Of a DNA stretch of 64,000 bases, positions 46,480-55,143 are shown piece after piece; positions within the stretch are counted from its first letter, which is position 1, and the number at the start of each line of letters is the position of its first letter. Made by a program: the position numbers and the translations under genes. This stretch comes from JAFAGX01 sp963759875 (GTDB lineage Bacteria > Acidobacteriota > Terriglobia > Terriglobales > Acidobacteriaceae). A model generated the notes under the pieces. It ran no database searches. It was given only the letters and a program-made list of their open reading frames with translations, and had not been told where the DNA came from. The stretch is from NCBI GenBank assembly GCA_963759875.1, contig CAVXBB010000002.1, positions 310,001-374,000 on the forward strand, in the 5' to 3' direction.

Positions 46480-46575
46480 GCAGCCACGCTCAGCGTCAGC
46501 CCACGCGTTCCCGAGGATTGCGATAAATCCATCCTCGGCTCCGGTCCACGCGGTAGAGCGCACGCCTTTGGTCGC
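46480..46575 (-). pseudogene. GAF-domain relic directly upstream of the kinase start
   Basis: The minus strand reads KGVRSTAWTGAEDGFIAILG then NAWADAERG, matching the kinase's own GAF segment KSVRPVAWSGTEEGYLASAG and ITWADTDRG. It is only about 30 codons and lies out of frame with the kinase. It is a leftover of another sensor paralogue. Confidence 0.7.
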
Positions 46576-46698
46576 TGAACCGAGGCATAGCAGCTCCGAT
46601 GATCGATGAGCTACGGCTTCATTCGCGTCGATAACTCACGGGGGTTCGTTTGCCGCACTCGTACTGTCATTCATGCCCGTCCAGTCACTCGCGATCTG

Positions 46699-46911
46699 CT
46701 ACTCTGCAGTTTTAGCTGATTTGACCTTCGGTTGCTTCTGCGCTCTTAATACCTCTGCTTCCGCTTGAAACCAGTCATCCAAGGCGAAGCCGTCAACGCT
46801 GCCACGTTGCTCGTACAACTGATAGGCGCGGTCGCGGATGCGATTCTCAATGTCGCTTGATTCGGCAGTTTTGATTGAGCGAGGTTGCCTAGTTTTCGAC
46901 TTGGCTATCAT
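46699..46911 (-). CDS. DUF2934-family small protein
   Basis: A 70-residue protein with the DUF2934 signature IRDRAYQLYEQRGSVDGFAL then DDWFQAEAEVL. It has a basic N-terminus and a Lys-rich C-terminus. Function is unknown; such proteins are common in Acidobacteria and Proteobacteria and are probably cytoplasmic. A clear ribosome-binding site (GGAGAGG) lies before the ATG. It stands between the kinase and a damaged small gene and is probably transcribed with the latter. Confidence 0.85.
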   Translation of the reverse strand: MIAKSKTRQPRSIKTAESSDIENRIRDRAYQLYEQRGSVDGFALDDWFQAEAEVLRAQKQPKVKSAKTAE

Positions 46912-46950
46912 GCCAAGTACCTCTCCATCAGAAACGTGTGGGGCAGAACT

Positions 46951-47220
46951 CTAAGAGGCTCGAGCAGCGTGCCGGCGATCCTTTGTGTGCGATTTCATAC
47001 AATTCTCCAAGGCGTGGAGAGCATAGAGTGCATCCTCGATAAGCCTCCACTTCGCCTTCATAATTGGGAGAAGTTGCAAACAGTTCTCGGGATCGAAAAA
47101 CCAGTGCTCGCCGGGCTTCTTCGATTCGCAGTGGTATTTGCTCTCATCGGTCTCGAATAAGGCAGCTTTGTACAATCCGCGCCAGCTCCGGAGGGTTTCG
47201 GCAAACTGATCAGCACCCAT
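46951..47220 (-). pseudogene. Frameshifted paralogue of the small protein at 30098-30475
   Basis: The start ADQFAETLRSWRGLYKAALF and the end EDALYALHALENCMKSHTKD match the 30 kb protein. The middle (ESKYHCESKKPGEHWFFDPE) is out of frame relative to KIRSRIEEARSALVFRSREL. Two compensating shifts keep the frame open. It may be non-functional. The ribosome-binding site GGAGGT is retained. Confidence 0.7.
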
Positions 47221-47699
47221 AACTACCTCCGAAAGCTACACCTAGCACAAGAGGTCAATTGAAGTCGGTGATGGAAATCACGTTGGTAGATCCCGGCTGC
47301 TGCGCTTTCCTCGGTGCAACTGCTGACCATTCCTGCCGTCAAACGGTAGCAAACGACGGCGGCTACTCCTCCTATGACCGGCAAAGGAGCAGTTGAAGCA
47401 CAAAGAGCCAAGCTCGCCGCGGGACTGCTGCTTCTGGTAAATCCAATACTCACAGGCTCGAATCTGGGAAGATTGTCCCCGGTGCGTTTACTCCTGTGCT
47501 GGCGAAGCACTCGAACCCGAATCGGTGTCACTCCCCGTTTGTCGGCTAACCTTACCTTAGAATTACGGAAGGGTTGCTCGTCATCCACGAGCTGCGGTCC
47601 CATTCGTGGACTGATTGACCTCTTGCGAACACCTTCAAGATGCGTCGATAATTCAATGCCACATTTCAAATCACGCAGTCACGTCGGTAGGAGGTAGGG
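47221..47699. other. Divergent intergenic region with repeat copy c
   Basis: Only the repeat at 47539-47588 and the ribosome-binding site AGGAGGT just before 47700 are recognised. Confidence 0.4.
47539..47588. repeat. Intergenic palindromic repeat, copy c
   Basis: GTCGGCTAACCTTACCTTAG, AATTACGGAAGGGTTG, then CTCGTCATCC. It is identical to copy e apart from one base in the core, showing recent spread. Confidence 0.8.
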
Positions 47700-48896
47700 A
47701 TGGTGGCACAGAGCTACGACATCATCACGGTAGGCGGTGGGATTGCCGCGTCTTCTTTGGCCATGGCGATGGCCGGGCACGGCGCTAAGGTTCTGATACT
47801 CGAACGCGAAAAGCAATTCAAAGACCGTGTGCGCGGAGAAGCGATTGTGCCCTGGGGCGTGGCCGAAGCGCATGAACTCGGTATTTACGGCCTGCTCAAG
47901 GAAACATGCGCTCACGAAGTGCCTCAGGTCGAGGGCGGCACCGGTTCCGGTTTGCGCGATCTTCGCACGACGACGCCGCAGCAATTACCCCTTCTTTCTT
48001 TCCCCCACTACGTTATGCAGGAAACGCTGCTGGCCGCTGCGGAAAACGCCGGAGCGGAAGTTCGCCGCGGCGTCCGCGTTGAGCGCATCGAGTGCGGCAC
48101 CGCGCCTGCGGTGACTGTAAATGGGCACAGCCACGAGCGGATGTCAGCGCGTCTCGTAATTGCCGCCGATGGCCGCAACTCCGCCGCACGGAAATGGGCG
48201 GGTTTTCCAGTCGGCGATCAGGAAAATGGCCTCTACATGGCCGGCGTGATGCTCACGAACATACCCACCTCCAAAGAGATCTTCTACGCGGTCTTCAACC
48301 CTGAGATTGGCACATGGACAGGCCTAATTCCCCAGGCGGATGACCGGTTCCGCGCCTACTTTGTCTATCCCAAGACGATGGGTTACCGCCTGCAGGGCGA
48401 ATCCATGCTGAATCAATTCTTTCGTGAATCCGCGAGAGGCTATGCTCCGCTGGAGGATTATTACGCTGAGGCGAAAAGTGCCGGGCCGCTGGCCAGTTTT
48501 GATGCGAGCGACGACTGGATCGAACATCCGTATCGCGATGGTGTGGCACTGGTCGGCGATGCTGCGGCCACCACCGATCCCACTTACGGCCAGGGGCTTT
48601 CTTTCGCTCTGCGTGCTGCGCGAGTGCTTCGCGATGAACTCATCAGCAATTCCAATTGGGATGCGGCAGGACATCGCTACGCGGATGAACATCAGCGCAG
48701 TTTTCGGGCCTGCCACACCGTGGAGAGCTGGTATCGCGCGGTTTTTCAAGACCCTTCACCGGAATCAGCGGCATTGCGCGCGAAAGCCATGCCGCTGATT
48801 GCCGAGGATCCCACACGCGTCCCAGATCACATTCTGAGCGGCCCCGACTTGCCTTTAAACGAGAAGGTCCGTGCGCGGTTCTTTGGCGAATGCTGA
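47700..48896 (+). CDS. FAD-dependent oxidoreductase/monooxygenase (PHBH-like)
   Basis: A 398-residue flavoprotein. The N-terminal nucleotide-binding motif is ITVGGGIAASSLAMAMAGHG. Next come an acidic end of strand 2 (LILEREKQF), ARLVIAADGRNSAARKWAG (the DG motif) and GVALVGDAAATTDPTYGQGL (the GD motif), as in the p-hydroxybenzoate hydroxylase / geranylgeranyl reductase superfamily. A strong ribosome-binding site (AGGAGGT) precedes the ATG. The substrate is unknown. Regulation is not visible beyond the repeat upstream. It is followed within about 160 bp by an IS110 element. Confidence 0.88.
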   Translation: MVAQSYDIITVGGGIAASSLAMAMAGHGAKVLILEREKQFKDRVRGEAIVPWGVAEAHELGIYGLLKETCAHEVPQVEGGTGSGLRDLRTTTPQQLPLLSFPHYVMQETLLAAAENAGAEVRRGVRVERIECGTAPAVTVNGHSHERMSARLVIAADGRNSAARKWAGFPVGDQENGLYMAGVMLTNIPTSKEIFYAVFNPEIGTWTGLIPQADDRFRAYFVYPKTMGYRLQGESMLNQFFRESARGYAPLEDYYAEAKSAGPLASFDASDDWIEHPYRDGVALVGDAAATTDPTYGQGLSFALRAARVLRDELISNSNWDAAGHRYADEHQRSFRACHTVESWYRAVFQDPSPESAALRAKAMPLIAEDPTRVPDHILSGPDLPLNEKVRARFFGEC

Positions 48897-49060
48897 TTTT
48901 ATTTCCAGGCTGAATCGACCAACAATGGCGAGCTTGCTCGAGCTTGCTCAACTCCTGGATTGTTTGAATGCTAAGTCCGCGAGGAGCACGTGGTGTAGAA
49001 AGAGCTGAACTCAACGGCACGTTGATTCAGACAACAACCACGGAGGCTCCTCAAGGACAT

Positions 49061-50089
49061 ATGTATTACATCGGGCTAGATGTTCACAAGAAGACGATCA
49101 GCTACTGCGTCAAGGATGGGAGCGGTCAGGTCCACCAGGAAGGCAAGGTTGGGGCAACGCGAGGGGAACTGGACGACTGGATGAACACGCTTCCGCAACC
49201 CTGGACTGTGGCGATGGAAGCCACGATTTTCACCGGCTGGATTTACGATCATCTACTTCCACACGCGCAGCAGGTGAAGGTAGCGCATCCGCTGATGCTG
49301 CGCGCCATCGCTGCGGCCAAGAAGAAGAACGATCGGATCGATGCCGGCAAGATCGCCGACTGCCTGCGCTGCGACTTCCTGCCGGAGTGCCACATGGCAT
49401 CCACCGCCATTCGCGATCGACGCCGCACTCTGCGCTACCGACATCTGCTGGTGCGTCAGATGGTGCAAATGAAGAATCGCATCTCCGGTCTGCTGATGGA
49501 AACCGGGGTCAGCCATAACAAGCAACGGCTGCACAAAGTAAAGTACTTCCGTGAGTTGCTCACGACCAACGAAGAGGTGAATGAGAGTATCCGGCCTCTC
49601 CTGCGGGTGAGCCGTGACACCATTGTGCGATTGCAGAAAACGGAATACGCCCTGGTCAGTTCACTGCAGCGAGACCCTCTGCTGGCGGAGCGAATCAAAC
49701 GGCTCAGGACGGTACCTGGAGTGGGCCCGATCACAGCGTTGACTTGGGCCCTGGAAATGGGAGACGTTTCCCGTTTCCCTTCGATCCGACAAGCCATCAG
49801 TTACTGCGGGCTTTGCGGGGATGAAAAGAGCTCCGCCGACAAGGTGACGCGCACCCCACTTTCCAAACAGCGCAACAAACATATCCAGCGTGTGCTGGTA
49901 GAAGCCGCGAAGCTAGCGCCCAGACAGGACCATAATCTGGCCTTGGTCTATGAAAGAGAGAAACAGAAGGGGAATGCCAATCGAGCGACGCTGGCCGTAG
50001 CTCGGAAAATGGTGGCGTATCTGCTCGCCGTGGATCGAAAGCAGCGCGACTTCGTACCGTTCGCAGATTCCCAGAGCGCAGCGGCTTAG
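49061..50089 (+). CDS. IS110-family transposase (DEDD recombinase)
   Basis: A 342-residue transposase. The N-terminal RuvC-like DEDD domain has YIGLDVHKKTISYCVKD, AMEATIFTGWIYDHLLP and KKKNDRIDAGKIADCLRC with the acidic residues. The C-terminal Tnp domain has LRTVPGVGPITALTWALEMG and FPSIRQAISYCGLCGDEKSS with the catalytic Ser region. The length and motifs are intact. The ATG at 49061 is preferred because it starts at MYYIGLDVH and has AAGGA upstream; the frame extends upstream without homology. IS110 elements lack true inverted repeats and use a structured non-coding end. A candidate lies directly downstream at 50203-50628. Confidence 0.95.
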   Translation: MYYIGLDVHKKTISYCVKDGSGQVHQEGKVGATRGELDDWMNTLPQPWTVAMEATIFTGWIYDHLLPHAQQVKVAHPLMLRAIAAAKKKNDRIDAGKIADCLRCDFLPECHMASTAIRDRRRTLRYRHLLVRQMVQMKNRISGLLMETGVSHNKQRLHKVKYFRELLTTNEEVNESIRPLLRVSRDTIVRLQKTEYALVSSLQRDPLLAERIKRLRTVPGVGPITALTWALEMGDVSRFPSIRQAISYCGLCGDEKSSADKVTRTPLSKQRNKHIQRVLVEAAKLAPRQDHNLALVYEREKQKGNANRATLAVARKMVAYLLAVDRKQRDFVPFADSQSAAA

Positions 50090-50202
50090 AAGCCGCGGCC
50101 CTCCGGGCCGAAAAACAACAGGATCACACAGCGCGCAGACTGCCAGGTCCTGCGGTTGCCGACTGAGCGACGGACATCAAACTCCCGAGGCTCTCTCCGG
50201 AT

Positions 50203-50628
50203 TGTTTCAGGACTGGCAGAGAACACACACTCAATCTTCTGTGACGGTCCGCAAGGATCTGAGACAGTGAATGGATGTCCGGTTCTGCGAAGGCAGGAAC
50301 CATCGCCGAGAGGCACACGTGCGAGCTGCGGGTTCTGATCGGGCGCAACCGTGCGCGCTCCTCCGAAGCGCGCCTCAGGAGAAATCTTTTTCTCCTTGAC
50401 AAAGACTTACATGGATGTTTCAGGACTGGCAGAGAACACACACTCAATCTTCTGTGACGGTCCGCAAGGATCTGAGACAGTGAATGGATGTCCGGTTCTG
50501 CGAAGGCAGGAACCATCGCCGAGAGGCACACGTGCGAGCTGCGGGTTCTGATCGGGCGCAACCGTGCGCGCTCCTCCGAAGCGCGCCTCAGGAGAAATCT
50601 TTTTCTCCTTGACAAAGACTTACATGGA
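50203..50628 (+). repeat. Perfect 213-bp tandem duplication of a structured non-coding segment 3' of the IS110 transposase
   Basis: Units 50203-50415 and 50416-50628 are identical base for base. Each contains several potential stems: GGTTCTGC/GCAGGAACC (one bulge), GCGCGCT/AGCGCGC (50353-50373 in unit 1) and a terminator-like AGGAGAAA/TTTCTCCT with a U-rich right side (50377-50396). No credible protein is encoded. IS1111-type members of IS110 carry their guide (bridge) RNA in the 3' non-coding end, so each unit is a candidate bridge-RNA locus. Strand is assumed to follow the transposase. Confidence 0.8.
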
Positions 50629-50858
50629 TGTCGGCAAACAAGAAACTGAGGAAAGGCTCTGTTTGAGTTCCGGGTTGCCCGTAATGAGCAATTCGGCTTC
50701 TGCTCGGCATTAGTCGTGGCCTAGAGTTGGGCGTCCGGTGGCCTTGGTTTCGGGCCGTTGCCGGGACAGTAGCAGATTTCGGTAATTGGAGATGTGGTCC
50801 GTCTAGGAGGCTGACTCCGAGCGGGCGAACCGCCGAGCCACCGCTCGTTCTCTGTTAA

Positions 50859-52373
50859 TTAGGGGCCCACATCCAGCCCATAAGACACATGGCTGAAGGT
50901 TCCGCCGATCTTGATGGGCACGATCTCTCCGGCATTCTTCTTCTTTAAGAATGGCTCCACAACTTTGAGCAGAAATGATTTCATCCCCTTCGATCCCTTA
51001 GAAAGCTTGTTATCGACTTGCAAGGTTCCGTGGAGGTTAACCTGCTCCGTCAACAGGCCGTATGTGCCATGCACACGAGCAAGCGCGCCCGGAATGCTGA
51101 AGGAGAGATATGAGAACGTCGCGATCGCGTCTTTGAGCACGACATGTCCCTTCAGATTTTCAATGACGCTCGCCGGATCGTCGTTCTCCTTCTCGCCCTG
51201 CGCTACCTGACTGAGGTTGTTAACACTCTGTTGTGTCGTTGAGCTGGTGAGACTCGCCGCGTCGATTCCAAAGTCTCCCTGCAGGGTCACCCTTTCAATG
51301 AAGTCTTGGTTCCCGGGGGGAACCAGGACTTGTGTTCTGAAGTTCATCGCTCCGGTCAAAGCTGGAGGATCCCCCTTGGCGAGGAGGCGTAACCAGTCCT
51401 GGATTCGGCCTTGCACTTCCGTCCCGCCCAGCGAAACGGTCTTCCCTACCGAGCCCGCCTTCTTTGCCACCTCGCCTTGCGATACGATTGACGTCCGCCC
51501 AAATTGTGCTCGCACCGACTGGAGAGCGACGTCTCCATCCATCCCGTTCACCATCGCATGGAGTTGCGTTTTCAGGTGTACCGCATGGCCGCTCCGCGTT
51601 ACCTGGAAATCGGGCGCGTCGGTACTACCTTCAACCTCGATGTGTTCTAACACACCATTGAATCTGCCGGTGGACGACAGCGTTCCCCCAATGCCGGAGA
51701 ATACGCCCAGGTCCGCGTGTTGAAAAAGATAGGAGCCGGCAACGATGGTGTGGCCGACGTCCTGCGGCTGCAAGGGGCCGAATTGCCCGTCCGTGCGAAT
51801 TTCTCCCGGAGGCTTCGGAATCAGCAGCGCGGCGTGGAACGACATAGGCCGATCGTCCGCCACAGAGTTCAGCGTCAATTTGTGAATTTCGAACTTAAGG
51901 GGTTCTGTTCCGGGTTCACCGGAAGTAAACTCGACCACGGCACCGTCCGCGATAATCTCGTCGATAATCAGCGCGTACGGCTCCAGACTGCCGGTAGGTC
52001 GCGCTTCGTTGCCGCTGCGTTCACTGCTCGGTGACACGAACATGCGCAACCCTTCGACCCTGACGCGTCGAACACGCTTCGGAGTGCGGAATAATCCCCA
52101 GTAATTGGCCTGGATGGTGAGTTTTTCGATCGTGGCGATCGCCGGAGCGTTTCGATCGCTGTTGCGGCCGAAAGTCACTCCTTCGGCAATGCACCCCGGC
52201 GTGAAATAAGTCGCGTGAAACGCCCTCAATTCGACTGTGCTGGAGAACTTTTCCTGCAGCGTCCTGACGATGGTGTCTCGCGTGAACGGCCAGCGGCTGG
52301 CCACCAACACAGCGGCGCCGCCGATCACAACGAGAGCCAATATTGCGCCAATCTTGATCCAGCGGGACAACAT
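50859..52373 (-). CDS. AsmA-like membrane-associated protein
   Basis: A 504-residue protein. The N-terminal membrane anchor IKIGAILALVVIGGAAVLVA is followed by the repeated beta-strand pattern of AsmA/TAM-like proteins: TVELRAFHATYFTPGCIAEG near the start and LHGTLQVDNKLSKGSKGMKS with PIKIGGTFSHVSYGLDVGP at the C-terminus. AsmA-like proteins bridge the periplasm and help move lipids or assemble outer-membrane parts. It stands alone on the minus strand between the IS element and the S9 peptidase. It appears complete. Confidence 0.85.
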   Translation of the reverse strand: MLSRWIKIGAILALVVIGGAAVLVASRWPFTRDTIVRTLQEKFSSTVELRAFHATYFTPGCIAEGVTFGRNSDRNAPAIATIEKLTIQANYWGLFRTPKRVRRVRVEGLRMFVSPSSERSGNEARPTGSLEPYALIIDEIIADGAVVEFTSGEPGTEPLKFEIHKLTLNSVADDRPMSFHAALLIPKPPGEIRTDGQFGPLQPQDVGHTIVAGSYLFQHADLGVFSGIGGTLSSTGRFNGVLEHIEVEGSTDAPDFQVTRSGHAVHLKTQLHAMVNGMDGDVALQSVRAQFGRTSIVSQGEVAKKAGSVGKTVSLGGTEVQGRIQDWLRLLAKGDPPALTGAMNFRTQVLVPPGNQDFIERVTLQGDFGIDAASLTSSTTQQSVNNLSQVAQGEKENDDPASVIENLKGHVVLKDAIATFSYLSFSIPGALARVHGTYGLLTEQVNLHGTLQVDNKLSKGSKGMKSFLLKVVEPFLKKKNAGEIVPIKIGGTFSHVSYGLDVGP

Positions 52374-52892
52374 CTTAGACTTCCCTTGTCAGTCCATCAA
52401 ATGGAGAGACCCGCCTACTTAAGAGGCTAACGAGTCGAGACTGGAGAATCTGTTCACAAAAGAACACCTCAGTCAGAGTCGCACTCGATTTGACAGGCGA
52501 CGAAGGAGCGACTCGAAAGGGTCGTCTGTCAGGCAGCTTGTTCAGAACTGTCGACACTGGCGTTATGAAAATTCGTTTGGATCAAGCTGGACTAGCCCAG
52601 GAATAAGGGCTGAGGACCCCATTCTCTCGGCTTCCGGCAGCGCAGTGTTGATATGTCCTGTACTGCCCGAATTCTGATGAACGCGCATCCCCGTCGATCG
52701 GGTTACAGAGCCATTCGTTCTGGACCAGTGCCAGCTGTCAACACCATTGCGGGTGGTTTGTCGGCAAGTGAGAAGTTGACTTCCGGTTCGCCCGTCACCC
52801 GACCCAATTTGCGTGACACGGGTCCCGTGCGGGGAACACTTGTTTTCAAGAGCTCTGGACGTGACATTAGCAAGGTTGCTTGGAGAAGCGCA
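52374..52892. other. Gene-free stretch
   Basis: About 520 bp between the AsmA-like gene and the peptidase 3' end. Short frames on the plus strand show no recognisable domain. Nothing else is seen. Confidence 0.4.
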
Positions 52893-54851
52893 CTATTGCA
52901 TGCCTTTTAAGTATTTGTCGAACCAAGCTACAGTGCGACGAATCGCATCAATCTGATTTTCACGCTTCTCAAAACCGTGGCCTTCGTTCGGATAATAGTG
53001 CGCGTCTACAATCTTGCCGTCCTTCTTGAGCAAATCGACCACTTGCACGGCTTCCTCTTTCGGCACGCGCGGATCGTTGTCGCCCTGCAAAACAAGAAGA
53101 GGAGCCTTCACATCGTGAATGTAGGCGATCGGCGAGGCCGCGTCGTAAACCTTTTTATCCTTCACCGGATCGCCCAGGAGACTTTTCTCATACTGCTGCA
53201 GTTCTGGATCGGAGTGTTCTAGCATCGTCATCCAATCGATAATGCCGAACAGTTCCACCGCGGCTGCCCAAATCTTGGGAGTCTTGCCTATCGCCATAAG
53301 CGTCATGAACCCGCCATAGGAGCCACCGGTAATTCCGATCTTTTTACCATCGACGTAACCGGTCGCCAGCAAGAACTTGGTGGCGTACACTTCGTCCTGC
53401 AGGTCTCCGCCGCCTAGATCCTGGTAATTTGCGCGTTGAAAATCCATTCCGTATCCCGTCGATCCCCGTACGTTTGGCGCAATGCAGATGTAACCCCGCG
53501 AGACTAGCGCCGCTACGCGCGGGCTCCAGTAGTCTTGAACTTGGCCGGTCGGTCCCCCATGAGGCAGCACTAGTGCGGGATTGGAACCATCTCGCTTCAA
53601 ATTGAATGGAATCCACGTGAGCGCGCTGATGGTTTTGCCGTCAAAGGTCTTGTAGTGGACGATCCGCGACTCTGGCATTGCCGCCGAATTCAGGCTTGCA
53701 ATCGCAGTATGCGTAAGCTGACTCGCTTTTCCGGAGGCGACGTTATAGATCCAGAAATCGCCGGGCTGAACCGAACTCTCATGCGAGAGCAGGAGACGAC
53801 TACCTGACGGAGAAAAAGAATTTGGATACGCGGGAAAGTTGGTGAGGCCTGCTGCCATGGAAATTTTCTCGGAGCGCATGTTTGCGGCATTGACCAGGTA
53901 GGCGTCGGTGAGTCCGTCCGCGTTGAGTGTGTAGGTGAAAGATTTTCCGCTGGGAGAGAAGTCACCGGAGTTTGCTTCCCATGTTGTGTCCGTGATCCAA
54001 GTGCGCTTCTTATTGGCAATATCCAATAAAGCAACGTTTTGGTATCCGCCTTTTTCGTTGCTGGTGATTAGCAGCGTCTTTCCGTCCGGCGACAAGGAAG
54101 AAGCGAGATTCAAGACTTTGCCGTTATGCGGCGTGAGATCGGTTCGCTTTCCGGTGGCCACGTCGACGGCATAAACATCGGCGTCAGTGAAGCTTATTTC
54201 GACGCGATTAGCATACAAAGTTTTTCCATCCGGACTCCAGGCCACAGAGTACCAGGAATGATTCGGCGTATCTTCATGGGTCAGTTTGCGGACTTCATGG
54301 GTCGCCCAATCCAATAGGGCGAGATCGTAAACTGTGCCTTCTTTTGGCTTGTAATTCAGCGCAATGGTCTTGCCATCGGGGGACCAGCGTGGCGACTCTT
54401 CTCGGATGTCAGGCGTATGAGTTAAGTTGATGACCTCGCCTCCGTCGCTCGGAACCGCGAAAATGTCCCAGAGTTCGTTGCCCCCGGTGTCCTGCTGGAA
54501 AACAATCCACTTTCCGTCAGGAGACCACGTGCCGTTGTACTGGCGTTCGTCGGACTGGACAAGCTGGATGGGCCAACTGCCGGTCGAAGTCATCTTCCAT
54601 AAGTTCGGCCGCCCAGCCATGTTGGTAGTGAATAGGATTTCTTTTCCATTCGGCGACCATGAAGCACTGGAAACGTCTCGCGTGAAGTACAGATCGTCGA
54701 TGGGAACCGCACGGGCTTTCGAGTTTGATGCCGAGCTGATGGATTTCGGATCGGTGATCTGGCGGTCGTCCGGACCTGCAGATTGTGCTGGCAAGTACGT
54801 GGAGAACATCAGAGCCGACAAAACCATGGTGATCAGACGTAGATGTTTCAT
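52893..54851 (-). CDS. Exported S9-family prolyl oligopeptidase / acylaminoacyl peptidase
   Basis: About 652 residues. A signal peptide is followed by a beta-propeller of TolB/PD40 blades (SASWSPNGKEILFTTNMAGR; YNGTWSPDGKWIVFQQDTGG; ESPRWSPDGKTIALNY; SVAWSPDGKTLYANRV). The alpha/beta-hydrolase domain has the nucleophile in ITGGSYGGFMTL, the Asp in LLVLQGDNDPRVPKEE and the His in YYPNEGHGFEKREN. All triad residues are intact. It should cleave short peptides or acyl-peptides in the periplasm. The ATG at 54851 is preferred because the signal peptide begins there; the frame extends upstream with a basic, unlikely leader. Confidence 0.94.
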   Translation of the reverse strand: MKHLRLITMVLSALMFSTYLPAQSAGPDDRQITDPKSISSASNSKARAVPIDDLYFTRDVSSASWSPNGKEILFTTNMAGRPNLWKMTSTGSWPIQLVQSDERQYNGTWSPDGKWIVFQQDTGGNELWDIFAVPSDGGEVINLTHTPDIREESPRWSPDGKTIALNYKPKEGTVYDLALLDWATHEVRKLTHEDTPNHSWYSVAWSPDGKTLYANRVEISFTDADVYAVDVATGKRTDLTPHNGKVLNLASSLSPDGKTLLITSNEKGGYQNVALLDIANKKRTWITDTTWEANSGDFSPSGKSFTYTLNADGLTDAYLVNAANMRSEKISMAAGLTNFPAYPNSFSPSGSRLLLSHESSVQPGDFWIYNVASGKASQLTHTAIASLNSAAMPESRIVHYKTFDGKTISALTWIPFNLKRDGSNPALVLPHGGPTGQVQDYWSPRVAALVSRGYICIAPNVRGSTGYGMDFQRANYQDLGGGDLQDEVYATKFLLATGYVDGKKIGITGGSYGGFMTLMAIGKTPKIWAAAVELFGIIDWMTMLEHSDPELQQYEKSLLGDPVKDKKVYDAASPIAYIHDVKAPLLVLQGDNDPRVPKEEAVQVVDLLKKDGKIVDAHYYPNEGHGFEKRENQIDAIRRTVAWFDKYLKGMQ

Positions 54852-55010
54852 TCTTGACCTCGCGAGAATGAAGAAATTATGGTTCCGCCGCGTGCATTTT
54901 ACACGCACCCGCTTGTTCGATAGCAGCAGGCGTCTAAACCTCGGCCCGGATCTGGAAGCGAATCGCTGCGCACTTCAGCCACGTGGGCGCATGTCACATG
55001 ACTGCTCCCG

Positions 55011-55062
55011 GGTGGTTGGCGACCTTACCTTAGCGCATTAGGTAAGGGTAGCCCGTGATCCA
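55011..55062. repeat. Intergenic palindromic repeat, copy d
   Basis: GGTGGTTGGCGACCTTACCT and then TAGGTAAGGGTAGCCCGTGA. In this copy the inner arms CCTTACCTTA/TAGGTAAGG pair well, confirming the hairpin nature of the family. Confidence 0.75.
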
Positions 55063-55094
55063 TGCATCACCGCGACCACTTCGCTGTATTTCAC

Positions 55095-55134
55095 ATGTTG
55101 CGTGTGCAACATATGTATGTTGTAATTGCAACAT
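55095..55134 (+). promoter_or_regulatory. Two 18-bp palindromic operators of the nitroreductase-MarR operon
   Basis: Site 1 (55095-55112) is ATGTTGC, four bases, GCAACAT. Site 2 (55117-55134) is ATGTTG, six bases, CAACAT. The centres are 22 bp apart, about two helical turns. Site 2 abuts the GGAGGT ribosome-binding site of the nitroreductase. Such sites suit a MarR dimer made by the second gene of the operon. Confidence 0.8.
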
Positions 55135-55143
55135 GGAGGTCAT

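Noticed and set aside
46449..46532. N-terminal extension of the seven-PAS kinase
   Set aside because: The DNA is a GAF relic readable in another frame, and the membrane segments begin after the ATG at 46448.
47223..47669. 148-codon minus-strand frame between the small gene and the FAD oxidoreductase
   Set aside because: It is open through the palindromic repeat copy c and has no recognisable domain.
50351..50551. Open frames of 60-66 codons in the tandem repeat
   Set aside because: They only arise from the duplication, lack ribosome-binding sites and have no protein-like features.
50203..50628. Possible CRISPR-like array
   Set aside because: Two 213-bp units without short repeats and spacers; it is a tandem duplication.
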